A DNA stretch of 29,063 bases from an uncultured Ruminococcus sp. Its GTDB lineage: Bacteria; Bacillota; Clostridia; Oscillospirales; Ruminococcaceae. Both the position numbers and the translations under genes were made by a program. The notes beneath the pieces were generated by a model. It was not told the origin of the DNA. It saw only the letters and a list, made by a program, of their open reading frames with translations, and did not search any database. Location: contig CALGTV010000086.1 of assembly GCA_937902395.1 (NCBI GenBank), forward strand, positions 1 through 29,063. Reading direction: 5' to 3'. Of this stretch, positions 8,272 through 16,026 are shown in pieces (position 1 is the first letter of the stretch; each line of letters opens with the position of its first letter).

Positions 8272-9216
8272 ATGCGAAGTGCAGGTTCATATATTAGTTC
8301 TTTTATTGTAACTCTACTGCTTGTATTCACTCTTATTGCCTCCGCCGGATGCATAACTGCTGATAAATTTGCAACTAAAGAAAATCTTATTAATCTTACA
8401 GAGAAAAAGAATATAAGCGAAGTTGTCAACAAAGAGCTCAATAAGTATTTTACTGAAAAATACGCTGAAACTGGTATTCCTGCCAACGTGTATATGGAGC
8501 ACCTCAGCGTTGAATATTTGCAATCTGTTGTAAATGACAAAATCGACTATGGTTTTACTGCTCTCAATGGCGGCGATACAAGTGGATTCGCTGAAATTCC
8601 GCAGAATACTGCTCTTGATGAAAGCATAAAAGCTTATTTTGAAGAATATGCAAAAACTACGGGATATGAAATAAAGGACGAAAACGACAAGTATTACACA
8701 AAGCTTGCCAATGCCAAGAAAAAGGCATATTCCGCAATTGAGGAATACTGCGATGTTTACAAGTTCAATGCTCTTGTAAAACATGGTATAATAAAAAAAG
8801 TGAAGCCTTTATATGCTAAACTTCCAATTATAAAAATTGTTTGTCTCGGCGCTTCTGCTTTTTTGGCTCTTGTTCTTCTGATATGTAATTTTAAACGGAT
8901 AAAAGACGCTCTTTACTGGATTGGTACTGCTGCTGTATCTGCCGGTATTCTTGGCTGTATTCCTTGTATTTACCTGCTGAACACTGACTATTTCTCTGCC
9001 TTTTCAATTAAACAGGCTCAGATTTATACTTCCTATACTACAGCTATGAAAACATTTACCGAAGATTTTCTTACAGCTTGTATCATTCTTGTAATCGCAG
9101 CCTTAATACTCTATGTTCTCTACGGAATTTTCTCAGCTTTATGCGGGAAATCAAGAATCAATGATAAAACATCAGAAAAAAATAATTCATCTGAAAAGAC
9201 AAATATTAACAATTAA
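8272..9216 (+). CDS. Membrane protein of unknown function in the sortase operon
   Basis: This 314-residue protein starts 1 nt after the sortase stop, with AAGGAGGG upstream, so the two are translationally coupled. It has an N-terminal membrane segment (about 9-28, which could also be a signal peptide). An extracellular Lys/Glu/Tyr-rich helical domain of about 155 residues follows. Three further membrane helices come next (about 185-203, 213-233 and 265-287), then a charged Ser/Asn tail. I do not recognise the family. Its position suggests it helps the sortase or its substrate, for example as a membrane chaperone or export partner, but that is inference from context only. No terminator is obvious before the next promoter at 9221. 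Confidence 0.7.
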   Translation: MRSAGSYISSFIVTLLLVFTLIASAGCITADKFATKENLINLTEKKNISEVVNKELNKYFTEKYAETGIPANVYMEHLSVEYLQSVVNDKIDYGFTALNGGDTSGFAEIPQNTALDESIKAYFEEYAKTTGYEIKDENDKYYTKLANAKKKAYSAIEEYCDVYKFNALVKHGIIKKVKPLYAKLPIIKIVCLGASAFLALVLLICNFKRIKDALYWIGTAAVSAGILGCIPCIYLLNTDYFSAFSIKQAQIYTSYTTAMKTFTEDFLTACIILVIAALILYVLYGIFSALCGKSRINDKTSEKNNSSEKTNINN

Positions 9217-9220
9217 CGTA

Positions 9221-9249
9221 TTGACATTTCAGAATTTATGTTATATAAT
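9221..9249 (+). promoter_or_regulatory. Sigma-A promoter of the GGDEF-like gene
   Basis: TTGACA (9221-9226), 17 bp and TATAAT (9244-9249) form a perfect consensus, 46 bp before the ATG. Confidence 0.87.
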
Positions 9250-9295
9250 ATAGGATGAAAACAATAAAATATGTTTTTGAAAGGATGTATGTTTT

Positions 9296-10234
9296 ATGAG
9301 AAAATCATCAAAAACAAGTTATTTTAATCCCATAATAGTAAGAATTGTGGGTATTCTCCTCTTTATCGGAACTTTTGCTGTACAGAAACAAATTTCAATG
9401 AAGTTGCCGCCGCAAGCTTCCGGTAGTGTAAACGGTATCATTTCACAATTACAGGTACTTATTTCTGTTGCTATGGTTGTAATGATTCCTAAAAAGGGAT
9501 ATTTTACTTCTCTTGTAATGTGTGTATGTAACTCACTTTACATACTCTTCTTCGGAGTTCTGCTTTCTCACAATCCCGGTGCGGCTCCCGGTGTTCTTTC
9601 TCCTATCATTACAATTGTTGTTTGTACTCTTATCCACTACTACTCCCTCCAGACATACAAAGCTCAGGAGGAACTTGAAAAACGTAATAGTGAACTTGTA
9701 GACACAAATGAGGAAATCAGCAAGGAAGGTCAGAGACTTTCACGTATTATCTATAACGATGAGCTGACAGGTCTTTATAATAAGGATATGTTTACAAAAC
9801 AGATCAACGATATGCTTAACAAAGAGGATATTACTCCTTTCACTGTTGTATATATCGAAATTGATGATTTTGATATGATTTCTAAGCGTTATACTTCCGA
9901 TGTCTGTGACATGATCCTTACTACTTTCGGTTACAGACTCCATAATTTCTGCGGAAACTCAGGTATTACGGCAAGAATTAACGATGCTAAATTCTCTCTT
10001 ATTATTACAGGTCAGAGAAACAGAGAATCAGTTTCAAGCTATCTAAGTGACCTCATTGCAGAAGTTTGCGAACCTGTTCCTGTAAATGGTAGTCTTCTTG
10101 AAATCACTGCTTGTTCAGGTGTTGCTCACTATCCACGAGATGGAAGAAATGCTGATCACCTTATGGATAATGCTGACAATGCTGTTAAATATGCAAAAGA
10201 AAAAGGCAAGGGCTCTGTTTATTTCTTTAGTTAA
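9296..10234 (+). CDS. Membrane protein with degenerate GGDEF domain
   Basis: The protein has 312 residues. Four hydrophobic segments (about 12-30, 46-64, 69-90 and 99-117) are followed by a coiled coil (120-148) and a GGDEF domain starting at DELTGLYNKDMF (155-166). The domain ends with the usual ADN..KYAKEKGKG helix. The signature loop that normally reads RxGGDEF is ARINDAKF, so GGDEF is NDAKF at 229-233. The metal-site phrase DxDxFK is E188-I-D-D-F-D. No RxxD inhibitory site is seen. A working diguanylate cyclase needs the Gly-Gly-acidic pair, so this protein probably does not make c-di-GMP. It may bind a nucleotide or a partner as a sensor. It has its own promoter and terminator, and AAAGGA precedes the ATG. 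Confidence 0.82.
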   Translation: MRKSSKTSYFNPIIVRIVGILLFIGTFAVQKQISMKLPPQASGSVNGIISQLQVLISVAMVVMIPKKGYFTSLVMCVCNSLYILFFGVLLSHNPGAAPGVLSPIITIVVCTLIHYYSLQTYKAQEELEKRNSELVDTNEEISKEGQRLSRIIYNDELTGLYNKDMFTKQINDMLNKEDITPFTVVYIEIDDFDMISKRYTSDVCDMILTTFGYRLHNFCGNSGITARINDAKFSLIITGQRNRESVSSYLSDLIAEVCEPVPVNGSLLEITACSGVAHYPRDGRNADHLMDNADNAVKYAKEKGKGSVYFFS

Positions 10235-10241
10235 TCACATT

Positions 10242-10277
10242 ACACCGTTTCTTCATATGAGGGAACGGTGTTTTTTT
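10242..10277 (+). terminator. Rho-independent terminator after the GGDEF-like gene
   Basis: Arms ACACCGTTT and GAACGGTGT enclose a short AT loop, and seven T follow directly. Confidence 0.87.
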
Positions 10278-10379
10278 ACAAATTCTTCCTATTTTAATTG
10301 ACAAACAACGATAAATTTTGATTATCCTTGATTATTTTATAAAAATAAGGCGAAAATTTTTTATTTTGTGAAAAAACTC

Positions 10380-10408
10380 TTGCAATTTTATATAGGTTAT
10401 GATATAAT
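10380..10408 (+). promoter_or_regulatory. Candidate distal promoter of the hydrogenase-like/kinase cluster
   Basis: TTGCAA (10380-10385), 17 bp and TATAAT (10403-10408) lie about 320 bp before the first gene. If used, it gives a long leader. The 450-bp spacer has no gene I can support and is extremely AT-rich. Confidence 0.5.
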
Positions 10409-10619
10409 TATTATGGATTATTTGTATATAATTTACGATAAAATATTTTAAATATACGCTTTGTTATAACATTAATAATTAAACTCGATTCTTATTTAGT
10501 AAATTGTTTTAGTCATACTTTTGACTGATTCTAAAAAAACTACAAAATTATGCCAATTTATTAAAAACTCTATATAAAAAAACGTTTTAAGTTGATATCT
10601 TTTTTATTCAAATATCATA

Positions 10620-10648
10620 TTGTAATTCTTAAGAATATATGTTATAAT
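10620..10648 (+). promoter_or_regulatory. Probable proximal promoter of the cluster
   Basis: TTGTAA (10620-10625), 17 bp and TATAAT (10643-10648) lie about 80 bp before the ATG. A third -10 box, TGATATAAT, with an extended TGN element sits at 10686-10694 but lacks a clear -35. Confidence 0.6.
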
Positions 10649-10729
10649 ATAAAGAGGCATATTTTATTTTTGTGAAATTATATTGTGATATAATTTATAT
10701 TTATAAATCATTTAAAGGAGAATGTTAAA

Positions 10730-11803
10730 ATGGCTGAATCACGTTTCATTAAGGCTACTGCTTTCTGCGGCTACGATAAGACAGATGTAGATAAGAGACT
10801 TGAAACTCTTTATTCTATGATTTATAATCTTAAAAATGAAATCCGTGAAAGCAAACAGATTATTAAAAAATACGAAGAAGGCTATTCCCAGGAAAAAGTA
10901 TATGAAAATGCTATTGCTGTGGAAAGAGCTCAGATTACTCAGCTGCAGGTGAAAAATGAACAGCTCTCCGAAAAAAACAAGGTTAATAAAGACGAACTTA
11001 ACAAAGCAAATGATGAGAACAATAAACTTAAAGAGGAAATTCAGAAACTTAACGATGAACTGGAAGAACTCCGTCTCAAACAACTTGCACTTCAGAACAA
11101 TGATACTGAAGGGCTTGGAATAATATTTATTGAAGCTAAAAAATCAAGAGACCTCATTGTCAATAACGCTAAACAGGAAGCATTAAATTGCGAAAATAAC
11201 GTTAAGAAATTTGCTGAGGAACTCATCAATGAAACTAATATCAAAATTGCTGAGCTTCTTGAAAATGCTGAGAAAAAGGCTGCAGATGTTATTGCTGATG
11301 CTGAAAAAAAAGCTGCCGGTATTACATCTGCTGCTGAAAAAAGAGCTACGGAAATCAATGAAGTAAACGAAAAACTTCAAAAAACAGTTCTTAACGATAT
11401 GGAACGCCTGAATACTGAGGTCATCCGTATAAAAAATATTATGGGCGCTTTCACATCTGATACAGAAAAGTTTATTTCAAATTCAATAGATGCTGTATCT
11501 TCCGCAAAGGATTATATAAATGATATAACCACCAAGCAACAGGAACAATCTGCTGGGATTAAGGCATCAGAAAATAATTCTGAAAAAGAATCCGACAAAA
11601 CAGAAATAAAAACTCAGAGTAATTCCGAAAAATCCAAGGATAATACGGAATCAAACACTCAGAAAGTTGAAGAGGCACCTAAAAAGCAGGCGGTTCATGT
11701 AGCTCCGAAACCTGTATCAGAAAAAGCATCTTCACAAAAAAGCGGCGGTGGAATTAATCTTGATGATTTAATGAAACAGGCAAGTGAACTTGAAAAAGTC
11801 TAA
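10730..11803 (+). CDS. DivIVA-like coiled-coil protein
   Basis: The protein has 357 residues, with AAAGGAG 9 nt before the ATG. The N-terminus (FIKATAFCGYDKTDVDKRL, residues 5-23) matches the F..A.xxGYDKxxVDxxL pattern of the DivIVA lipid-binding domain. The protein is then almost entirely helical: residues 30-120 form a heptad coiled coil. Residues about 130-235 are a second helical zone, with repeated AEKKAADVIADAEKKAAG units like the stalks of DivIVA and F-type b subunits. Residues 265-335 are a charged disordered linker. The end reads GGGINLDDLMKQASELEKV, a short helix. DivIVA proteins recognise curved membrane and recruit partners to poles or septa. This one opens the hydrogenase-like/kinase cluster, so I infer a scaffold for that system. 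Its C-terminal motif recurs in the protein at 17778. Confidence 0.75.
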   Translation: MAESRFIKATAFCGYDKTDVDKRLETLYSMIYNLKNEIRESKQIIKKYEEGYSQEKVYENAIAVERAQITQLQVKNEQLSEKNKVNKDELNKANDENNKLKEEIQKLNDELEELRLKQLALQNNDTEGLGIIFIEAKKSRDLIVNNAKQEALNCENNVKKFAEELINETNIKIAELLENAEKKAADVIADAEKKAAGITSAAEKRATEINEVNEKLQKTVLNDMERLNTEVIRIKNIMGAFTSDTEKFISNSIDAVSSAKDYINDITTKQQEQSAGIKASENNSEKESDKTEIKTQSNSEKSKDNTESNTQKVEEAPKKQAVHVAPKPVSEKASSQKSGGGINLDDLMKQASELEKV

Positions 11804-11809
11804 TTTTTA

Positions 11810-11830
11810 TCTATAGGAAATTTCTATAGA
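11810..11830. promoter_or_regulatory. Palindrome between the DivIVA-like and hydrogenase-like genes
   Basis: TCTATAG and CTATAGA flank a GAAATTT centre, giving a near-perfect 21-bp palindrome 7 nt after the DivIVA stop. It may be an operator, a processing site or a weak attenuator; no T run follows. Confidence 0.4.
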
Positions 11831-11873
11831 AATCCAATTGAAATTTTTTATCTAAACTGAGGAGAACAGAAAA

Positions 11874-13580
11874 ATGAATGATATCATTGTAGTAAAACCT
11901 GAAAAATGCGTCGGCTGTAACGCTTGTATCAGAAGCTGTCCGGCTCCAGAAGCAAATATTAGCAAAATGCTGGAAAATGGCAGATTTATTACTTCTGTTA
12001 ATTCCGATAAATGTATTGCATGCGGTCAGTGTATCAGAGCCTGCAACCATGGCGCAAGAGATTATATTGATGATACACGTGTATGTATGCAGCGTCTCGA
12101 TAAGGATAAGACCATTATTCTTGTTCATCCTGCTATACGCGCTGTTTTCCCTAATCATTGGATTAGTATTCTCAATTGGTTCAAGAAAAAGGGATGCATG
12201 ATTTATGACGTTTCCTTTGGTGCGGATATTTGTACATGGGCTCATTTACGTTCCCTTGAAAATCAAAAAATCGGAAAGATTATTGCTCAGCAGTGTCCTG
12301 CTGTTGTCAAATATATCCAGACTTATCAGCCCGGTATACTTAAAAATCTCTCCCCCGTTCACAGCCCTGTTGCTTGCGCTGTAGCATACATAAAGAAATA
12401 CCTCAGACGCACTAATCCCATTGCTGTGCTTACTCCTTGCATAGCTTCAAAAAATGAATTTGTTGAAACAGGCCTTGTAGAATATAATGTTACTTTCAAA
12501 AAGCTTAAGGAATACCTCGATTCAAACGGTATTGTAATACACACAAATTCTGATCAGGAATTTGAATACAGATTCGATGACCAGCAGGGTCAGCTTGGTG
12601 CTATTTACTCCCGTCCTGCAGGTTTCAGAGACAACCTTCTGCTTCACGACCCGGAATTAAACATTCTTACTTCTGAGGGTACATCCAAGGTGTATCATGA
12701 CCTTGATACTTATGCTAATGTTTCTGATATAAAGCGTCCTGATGTTTTTGATACTCTTTCATGTGAATTCGGCTGTAATCTCGGTCCAGCAGCAGAGACT
12801 AAGAATTCTTCTTTTGATGTAATGAAAATTATGCGCGATATCGAAAAAGACGCAAAGAGCCGACGCAAGACAAATGTTTTCAGACCTGGCGAAGACAAGT
12901 TATTTAAGAAATTTGATGAAGAACTCAGTATTGACGATTTCCTCAGAACTTACAAAACAGGAAATACATCTCCTGTTATTTCAGAAAAACAGCTTGATGT
13001 TATATATAAGCTTATGGGAAAAAACACTGACGCTGAAAAATGTTACGATTGTCGTGCCTGCGGATATAACTCCTGTCATGATATGGCTACAGCAATCTGT
13101 CGTGGTCTTAATACTCCAAACAACTGCGTTGTTCATGCTAAATCCGAACTGACAGAAAAGCATAACCAGCTTATATCAAATCAGGAAAAATTCGCTGAAA
13201 ACAAGGAAATCTGCCTTACTCTGTCAAAAGAATTGTATTCACGAATGAACAGCATAAAAACAAATCTTGCTGCAATTTCTGAATCAACAAACAAGACAAG
13301 TGAACGTTCACGAGTTGTAAATGACCTGCTTACTAATATAATTACTTTTTGCCAGAATAATGATGCTCTCAATGCGGAGGGTATTAATCAGATGATTGTT
13401 ATTCTTGAAACAACTCTCAAAGCATTTAATGCTCTTGACGAAAATATAGATACAACAACAAGAAGTTCAGGATTAATTACTCAGTCTGTTGCTGAAATCA
13501 AGGAGCTTATTGAGAGTATCAATAAAACGCTTAGCGAAACAACAGCTACTAATAATTCCGAAGAATCAAGAGGAGAATGA
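11874..13580 (+). CDS. [FeFe]-hydrogenase-like iron-sulfur protein, probable sensor
   Basis: The protein has 568 residues and GAGGAGAA precedes the ATG. Two ferredoxin motifs (Cys12, 15, 18, 22 and Cys47, 50, 53, 57) are followed by a hydrogenase large-subunit C-terminal domain (about 78-310). The three H-cluster loops are recognisable: QQC141PA for L1 (TSCCPxW in catalytic enzymes), TPC189IASKNE for L2 and SC297EFGC301NLGP for L3. All four cysteines that hold the [4Fe-4S] part of the H-cluster remain. The proton-transfer Cys before C141 is Gln, and the Lys three residues after C189 is Ser. A further cluster motif (Cys390, 393, 396, 401, in CxxCxxCGxxxC style) lies in CYDCRACGYNSC. The C-terminal 140 residues are a helical coil. 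Sensory, non-evolving hydrogenase homologues in Clostridia have this plan, often with PAS or phosphatase partners. I infer redox, H2, CO or O2 sensing. It has no maturase nearby. Confidence 0.8.
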   Translation: MNDIIVVKPEKCVGCNACIRSCPAPEANISKMLENGRFITSVNSDKCIACGQCIRACNHGARDYIDDTRVCMQRLDKDKTIILVHPAIRAVFPNHWISILNWFKKKGCMIYDVSFGADICTWAHLRSLENQKIGKIIAQQCPAVVKYIQTYQPGILKNLSPVHSPVACAVAYIKKYLRRTNPIAVLTPCIASKNEFVETGLVEYNVTFKKLKEYLDSNGIVIHTNSDQEFEYRFDDQQGQLGAIYSRPAGFRDNLLLHDPELNILTSEGTSKVYHDLDTYANVSDIKRPDVFDTLSCEFGCNLGPAAETKNSSFDVMKIMRDIEKDAKSRRKTNVFRPGEDKLFKKFDEELSIDDFLRTYKTGNTSPVISEKQLDVIYKLMGKNTDAEKCYDCRACGYNSCHDMATAICRGLNTPNNCVVHAKSELTEKHNQLISNQEKFAENKEICLTLSKELYSRMNSIKTNLAAISESTNKTSERSRVVNDLLTNIITFCQNNDALNAEGINQMIVILETTLKAFNALDENIDTTTRSSGLITQSVAEIKELIESINKTLSETTATNNSEESRGE

Positions 13581-13582
13581 TT

Positions 13583-14644
13583 ATGCAGTGCGAAATCTGC
13601 TTTTCCGAAATTAGTGAAAATTCTCTGTCATGCAGCAGCTGCGGTGCTCCTGTAACACAGAATGTTGACGGATTCGATAATACTATCGAAATCCAGCGTA
13701 TTCTTTATACGCTTATTATCGAAAATTTCAGTACAAGACAAGTAAATTCAAGGCTTCTTGAAGCATTTTTAATGGATTATCTTGCTGATTACAGGGCTGA
13801 ATGCCGTTTGCTTATCTATACTCTCAGAGCAGGCGTTCTTCAGAATATGCTTGTCGAAACAGACAGGAATATCGCTATTATGCGTGCAAGAAGCTTTCTC
13901 CTCAATGAGTGCTTCATTTCTGAGGCTGCTGCTGAATTTGTTCTTGCCTGCCTCACATATATTCTCAAATGGGAATTCAAACCTATGGATTATTCCGATG
14001 AAGCTTCTGCTCCTGCTGAATATGCTCAGCAGGAAGAAAAAACGCAGGAAAAACCTCGTACTCTCAATATAGACGCTATGGTATTCCGTCCTTTTGACGC
14101 TATGTTGTACAAACTTTCCAAGCATGTTTCCCTCAATAAAAATTATACCAAAATCGAGGGTTTTGCTTTTGATAAATTTACTGTAATGAGAAGTATTAAG
14201 CTTCCTACAACTCTTGTAGCCATTGAAGAATACGCTTTTTCAGGATGTAAACATCTACGCAGTATAGAGTTGCCTGATTCTCTTCGCGTTATTCGTCAGG
14301 GAGCTTTCAGTCAGTGCTCAGAGCTTGAATCTATAAAAATCCCTCATGGTGTACTTGAAATTGAGGAAAATACTTTCCTTTGCTGTGAATCTTTATCTAT
14401 GGTTGATCTTCCCTCAACTGTTACAAGTATCGGTGTACAGGCTTTTTCAGGGTGTACAAAGCTCGCAATGATTTATATGCCGGACAGCATCAAATTCATT
14501 GACGAAAATGCTTTCCTGTACTGCCCCGAGGTTACTGTTAAGTGCTATGAAAATTCGTATGCGCATAAATACTGCCTCAGTCACAATATAAATTGTAAGA
14601 CAATACCTATTGGTATGGATATCTACAACAGCGTTATTTCCTAA
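13583..14644 (+). CDS. Zinc-ribbon protein with BspA-type leucine-rich repeats
   Basis: The protein has 353 residues. The ATG at 13583 has AGAGGAG 7 nt upstream; the ATG at 13577 overlaps the previous stop but is only 1 nt from the ribosome site. Cys3, 6, 17 and 20 (CEIC...CSSCG) form a zinc ribbon. Residues about 30-120 are an all-helical domain of unknown type, then a Glu/Lys-rich linker. Residues about 180-330 carry BspA-like repeats (LRR_5 type), with units such as GAFSQCSELESIKIP and AFSGCTKLAMIYMP of about 23 residues. There is no signal peptide, so unlike surface BspA proteins it is probably cytoplasmic and likely a protein-binding adaptor. It lies between the hydrogenase-like sensor and the kinase, with overlaps or gaps under 20 nt. 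Confidence 0.78.
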   Translation: MQCEICFSEISENSLSCSSCGAPVTQNVDGFDNTIEIQRILYTLIIENFSTRQVNSRLLEAFLMDYLADYRAECRLLIYTLRAGVLQNMLVETDRNIAIMRARSFLLNECFISEAAAEFVLACLTYILKWEFKPMDYSDEASAPAEYAQQEEKTQEKPRTLNIDAMVFRPFDAMLYKLSKHVSLNKNYTKIEGFAFDKFTVMRSIKLPTTLVAIEEYAFSGCKHLRSIELPDSLRVIRQGAFSQCSELESIKIPHGVLEIEENTFLCCESLSMVDLPSTVTSIGVQAFSGCTKLAMIYMPDSIKFIDENAFLYCPEVTVKCYENSYAHKYCLSHNINCKTIPIGMDIYNSVIS

Positions 14645-14662
14645 AGAGAGGAGTAATTACAG

Positions 14663-16006
14663 ATGATCGATCTTAAATTTGGACAGCTCATTGATATGGA
14701 ATTCGGCGGTAAGGCTAAAGTTCTCAAGAAAATCGGCAGCGGTGGTCAGGGAAGTGTTTACCTCGTTGAATTTAATGGTATGGAATGGGCTTTGAAATGG
14801 TACGATGTTGATAAAATTAAAAGGCCAAAGGACTTCCGCGAAAATCTTCGTAATAATATCGTGGATGGTGCTCCAAGCAATCGATTTTTGTGGCCTAAAT
14901 ATCTCACAAAGGAAACTCCGGACGGTGGATTCGGTTATATAATGGATCTGAAACCCGAAAGCTTTGATTCCTTTGTTGATATTCTCAATACATACAAGCT
15001 TATTATCGATCCACTTACGGGTAAAGCTGCTAAACAGCCTGTTCGCTTTAAAAGTCTTTACGCTATGGTTACGGCTGTTATAAATATTGTAAACTCTTTC
15101 CGTCAGCTTCATCGTTCGGGTAAGAGTTATCAGGATCTTAACGACGGCGGTTTCTTTATCAATGTGGAAACAGGTGCTGTTCTTGTCTGTGACTGTGATA
15201 ATATAGCTCCTGAAGGCAGTAACTTCGGTATCGGCGGTAAGCCCGGTTACATGGCTCCCGAAATTGTTCGCGGTATTGCTAAGCCTGATGTACAAACCGA
15301 TAAATACTCTCTTGCTGTGGTACTCTTTAAGCTTCTTTTCCGCGGTGACCCTATGGAAGGCGAAAAAGTCGTTAAGGATATCTGCCTTACTGAATCCTCT
15401 GAGCTCAAACATTATGGTCAGGATGCACTGTTTGTCTATGACCCAAATGATGCTTCAAATCGCCCTGTAAGAGGTATTCATGATAACGTTATAAAATTCT
15501 GGAGACTTTATCCTGAGTATATCAAAGAAGCTTTTGTTCGTTCCTTTACTGAAGGTGTAAACGACCCGAACAAAAGAATTATTGAAAATGAGTGGCAGAA
15601 TCTTTTCTTACGTCTCCGTTCAGAAATAATTATGTGCGGCTGCGGCAGAACAAACTTTACTTCTATGTTTGAAAAGCCCGACGGCGTTACATATAAGTGT
15701 CCGAAATGCGGCATGACCTTCTCTACTATGGAATTCTCAAATAGTGATTTCCGTGTTCCGCTTTATCTCGGCAGACAATTCTATGAGTGTGATATCTACC
15801 CCGATTGTGACGATTTTCTCAGCGTTGCAGGCGAACTTGTTGAAAATAAGCTTCGTCCAGGAATTCTTGGCATTAAAAACCTTTCTACACAAAAATGGAA
15901 TGTTAAAATGCCAGACGGTCAATTCTACGATATAGCTCCCGGAAGCGGTTTCCCGATCTGGAAAGGTCTTGAAATCGACTTCGGTGATGTAAAAGCTAAA
16001 ATATAG
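14663..16006 (+). CDS. Serine/threonine protein kinase with C-terminal zinc ribbon
   Basis: The protein has 447 residues and AGAGAGGAG precedes the ATG. Kinase motifs are in order: Gly loop GSGGQGSV (25-32), Lys45 in WALKWY, and the catalytic loop SYQD158LN, which replaces HRDxxxxN. The metal motif VCD177CDNI replaces DFG, and GYMAPE (195-200) marks the activation-segment end. Asp158 and Asp177 are present, so activity is plausible, but His, the spaced Asn and the Gly of DFG are changed. Near residue 320 a zinc ribbon starts (CGCGRTNF...YKCPKCGMTF), followed by a beta-rich domain to the end. There is no membrane segment. The vWA and PP2C genes directly downstream repeat the kinase/vWA/phosphatase arrangement of TerY-P-type modules. 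The likely role is phosphorylating components of this cluster. Confidence 0.83.
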   Translation: MIDLKFGQLIDMEFGGKAKVLKKIGSGGQGSVYLVEFNGMEWALKWYDVDKIKRPKDFRENLRNNIVDGAPSNRFLWPKYLTKETPDGGFGYIMDLKPESFDSFVDILNTYKLIIDPLTGKAAKQPVRFKSLYAMVTAVINIVNSFRQLHRSGKSYQDLNDGGFFINVETGAVLVCDCDNIAPEGSNFGIGGKPGYMAPEIVRGIAKPDVQTDKYSLAVVLFKLLFRGDPMEGEKVVKDICLTESSELKHYGQDALFVYDPNDASNRPVRGIHDNVIKFWRLYPEYIKEAFVRSFTEGVNDPNKRIIENEWQNLFLRLRSEIIMCGCGRTNFTSMFEKPDGVTYKCPKCGMTFSTMEFSNSDFRVPLYLGRQFYECDIYPDCDDFLSVAGELVENKLRPGILGIKNLSTQKWNVKMPDGQFYDIAPGSGFPIWKGLEIDFGDVKAKI

Positions 16007-16026
16007 TTTGAAAGGATGTTCTTTTC

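Noticed and set aside
8037..8540. A 167-codon minus-strand frame across the sortase and membrane protein genes
   Set aside because: Both plus-strand genes are well supported, and this frame has no start signal or motif.
11874..13580. Catalytic [FeFe] hydrogenase
   Set aside because: Residues matching Cys299 and Lys358 are changed and no electron-transfer subunits or maturases are nearby, so a sensor-like role is preferred.
14657..15412. A 251-codon minus-strand frame inside the kinase gene
   Set aside because: The kinase frame has clear motifs and a ribosome site; the antisense frame has no recognisable domain.
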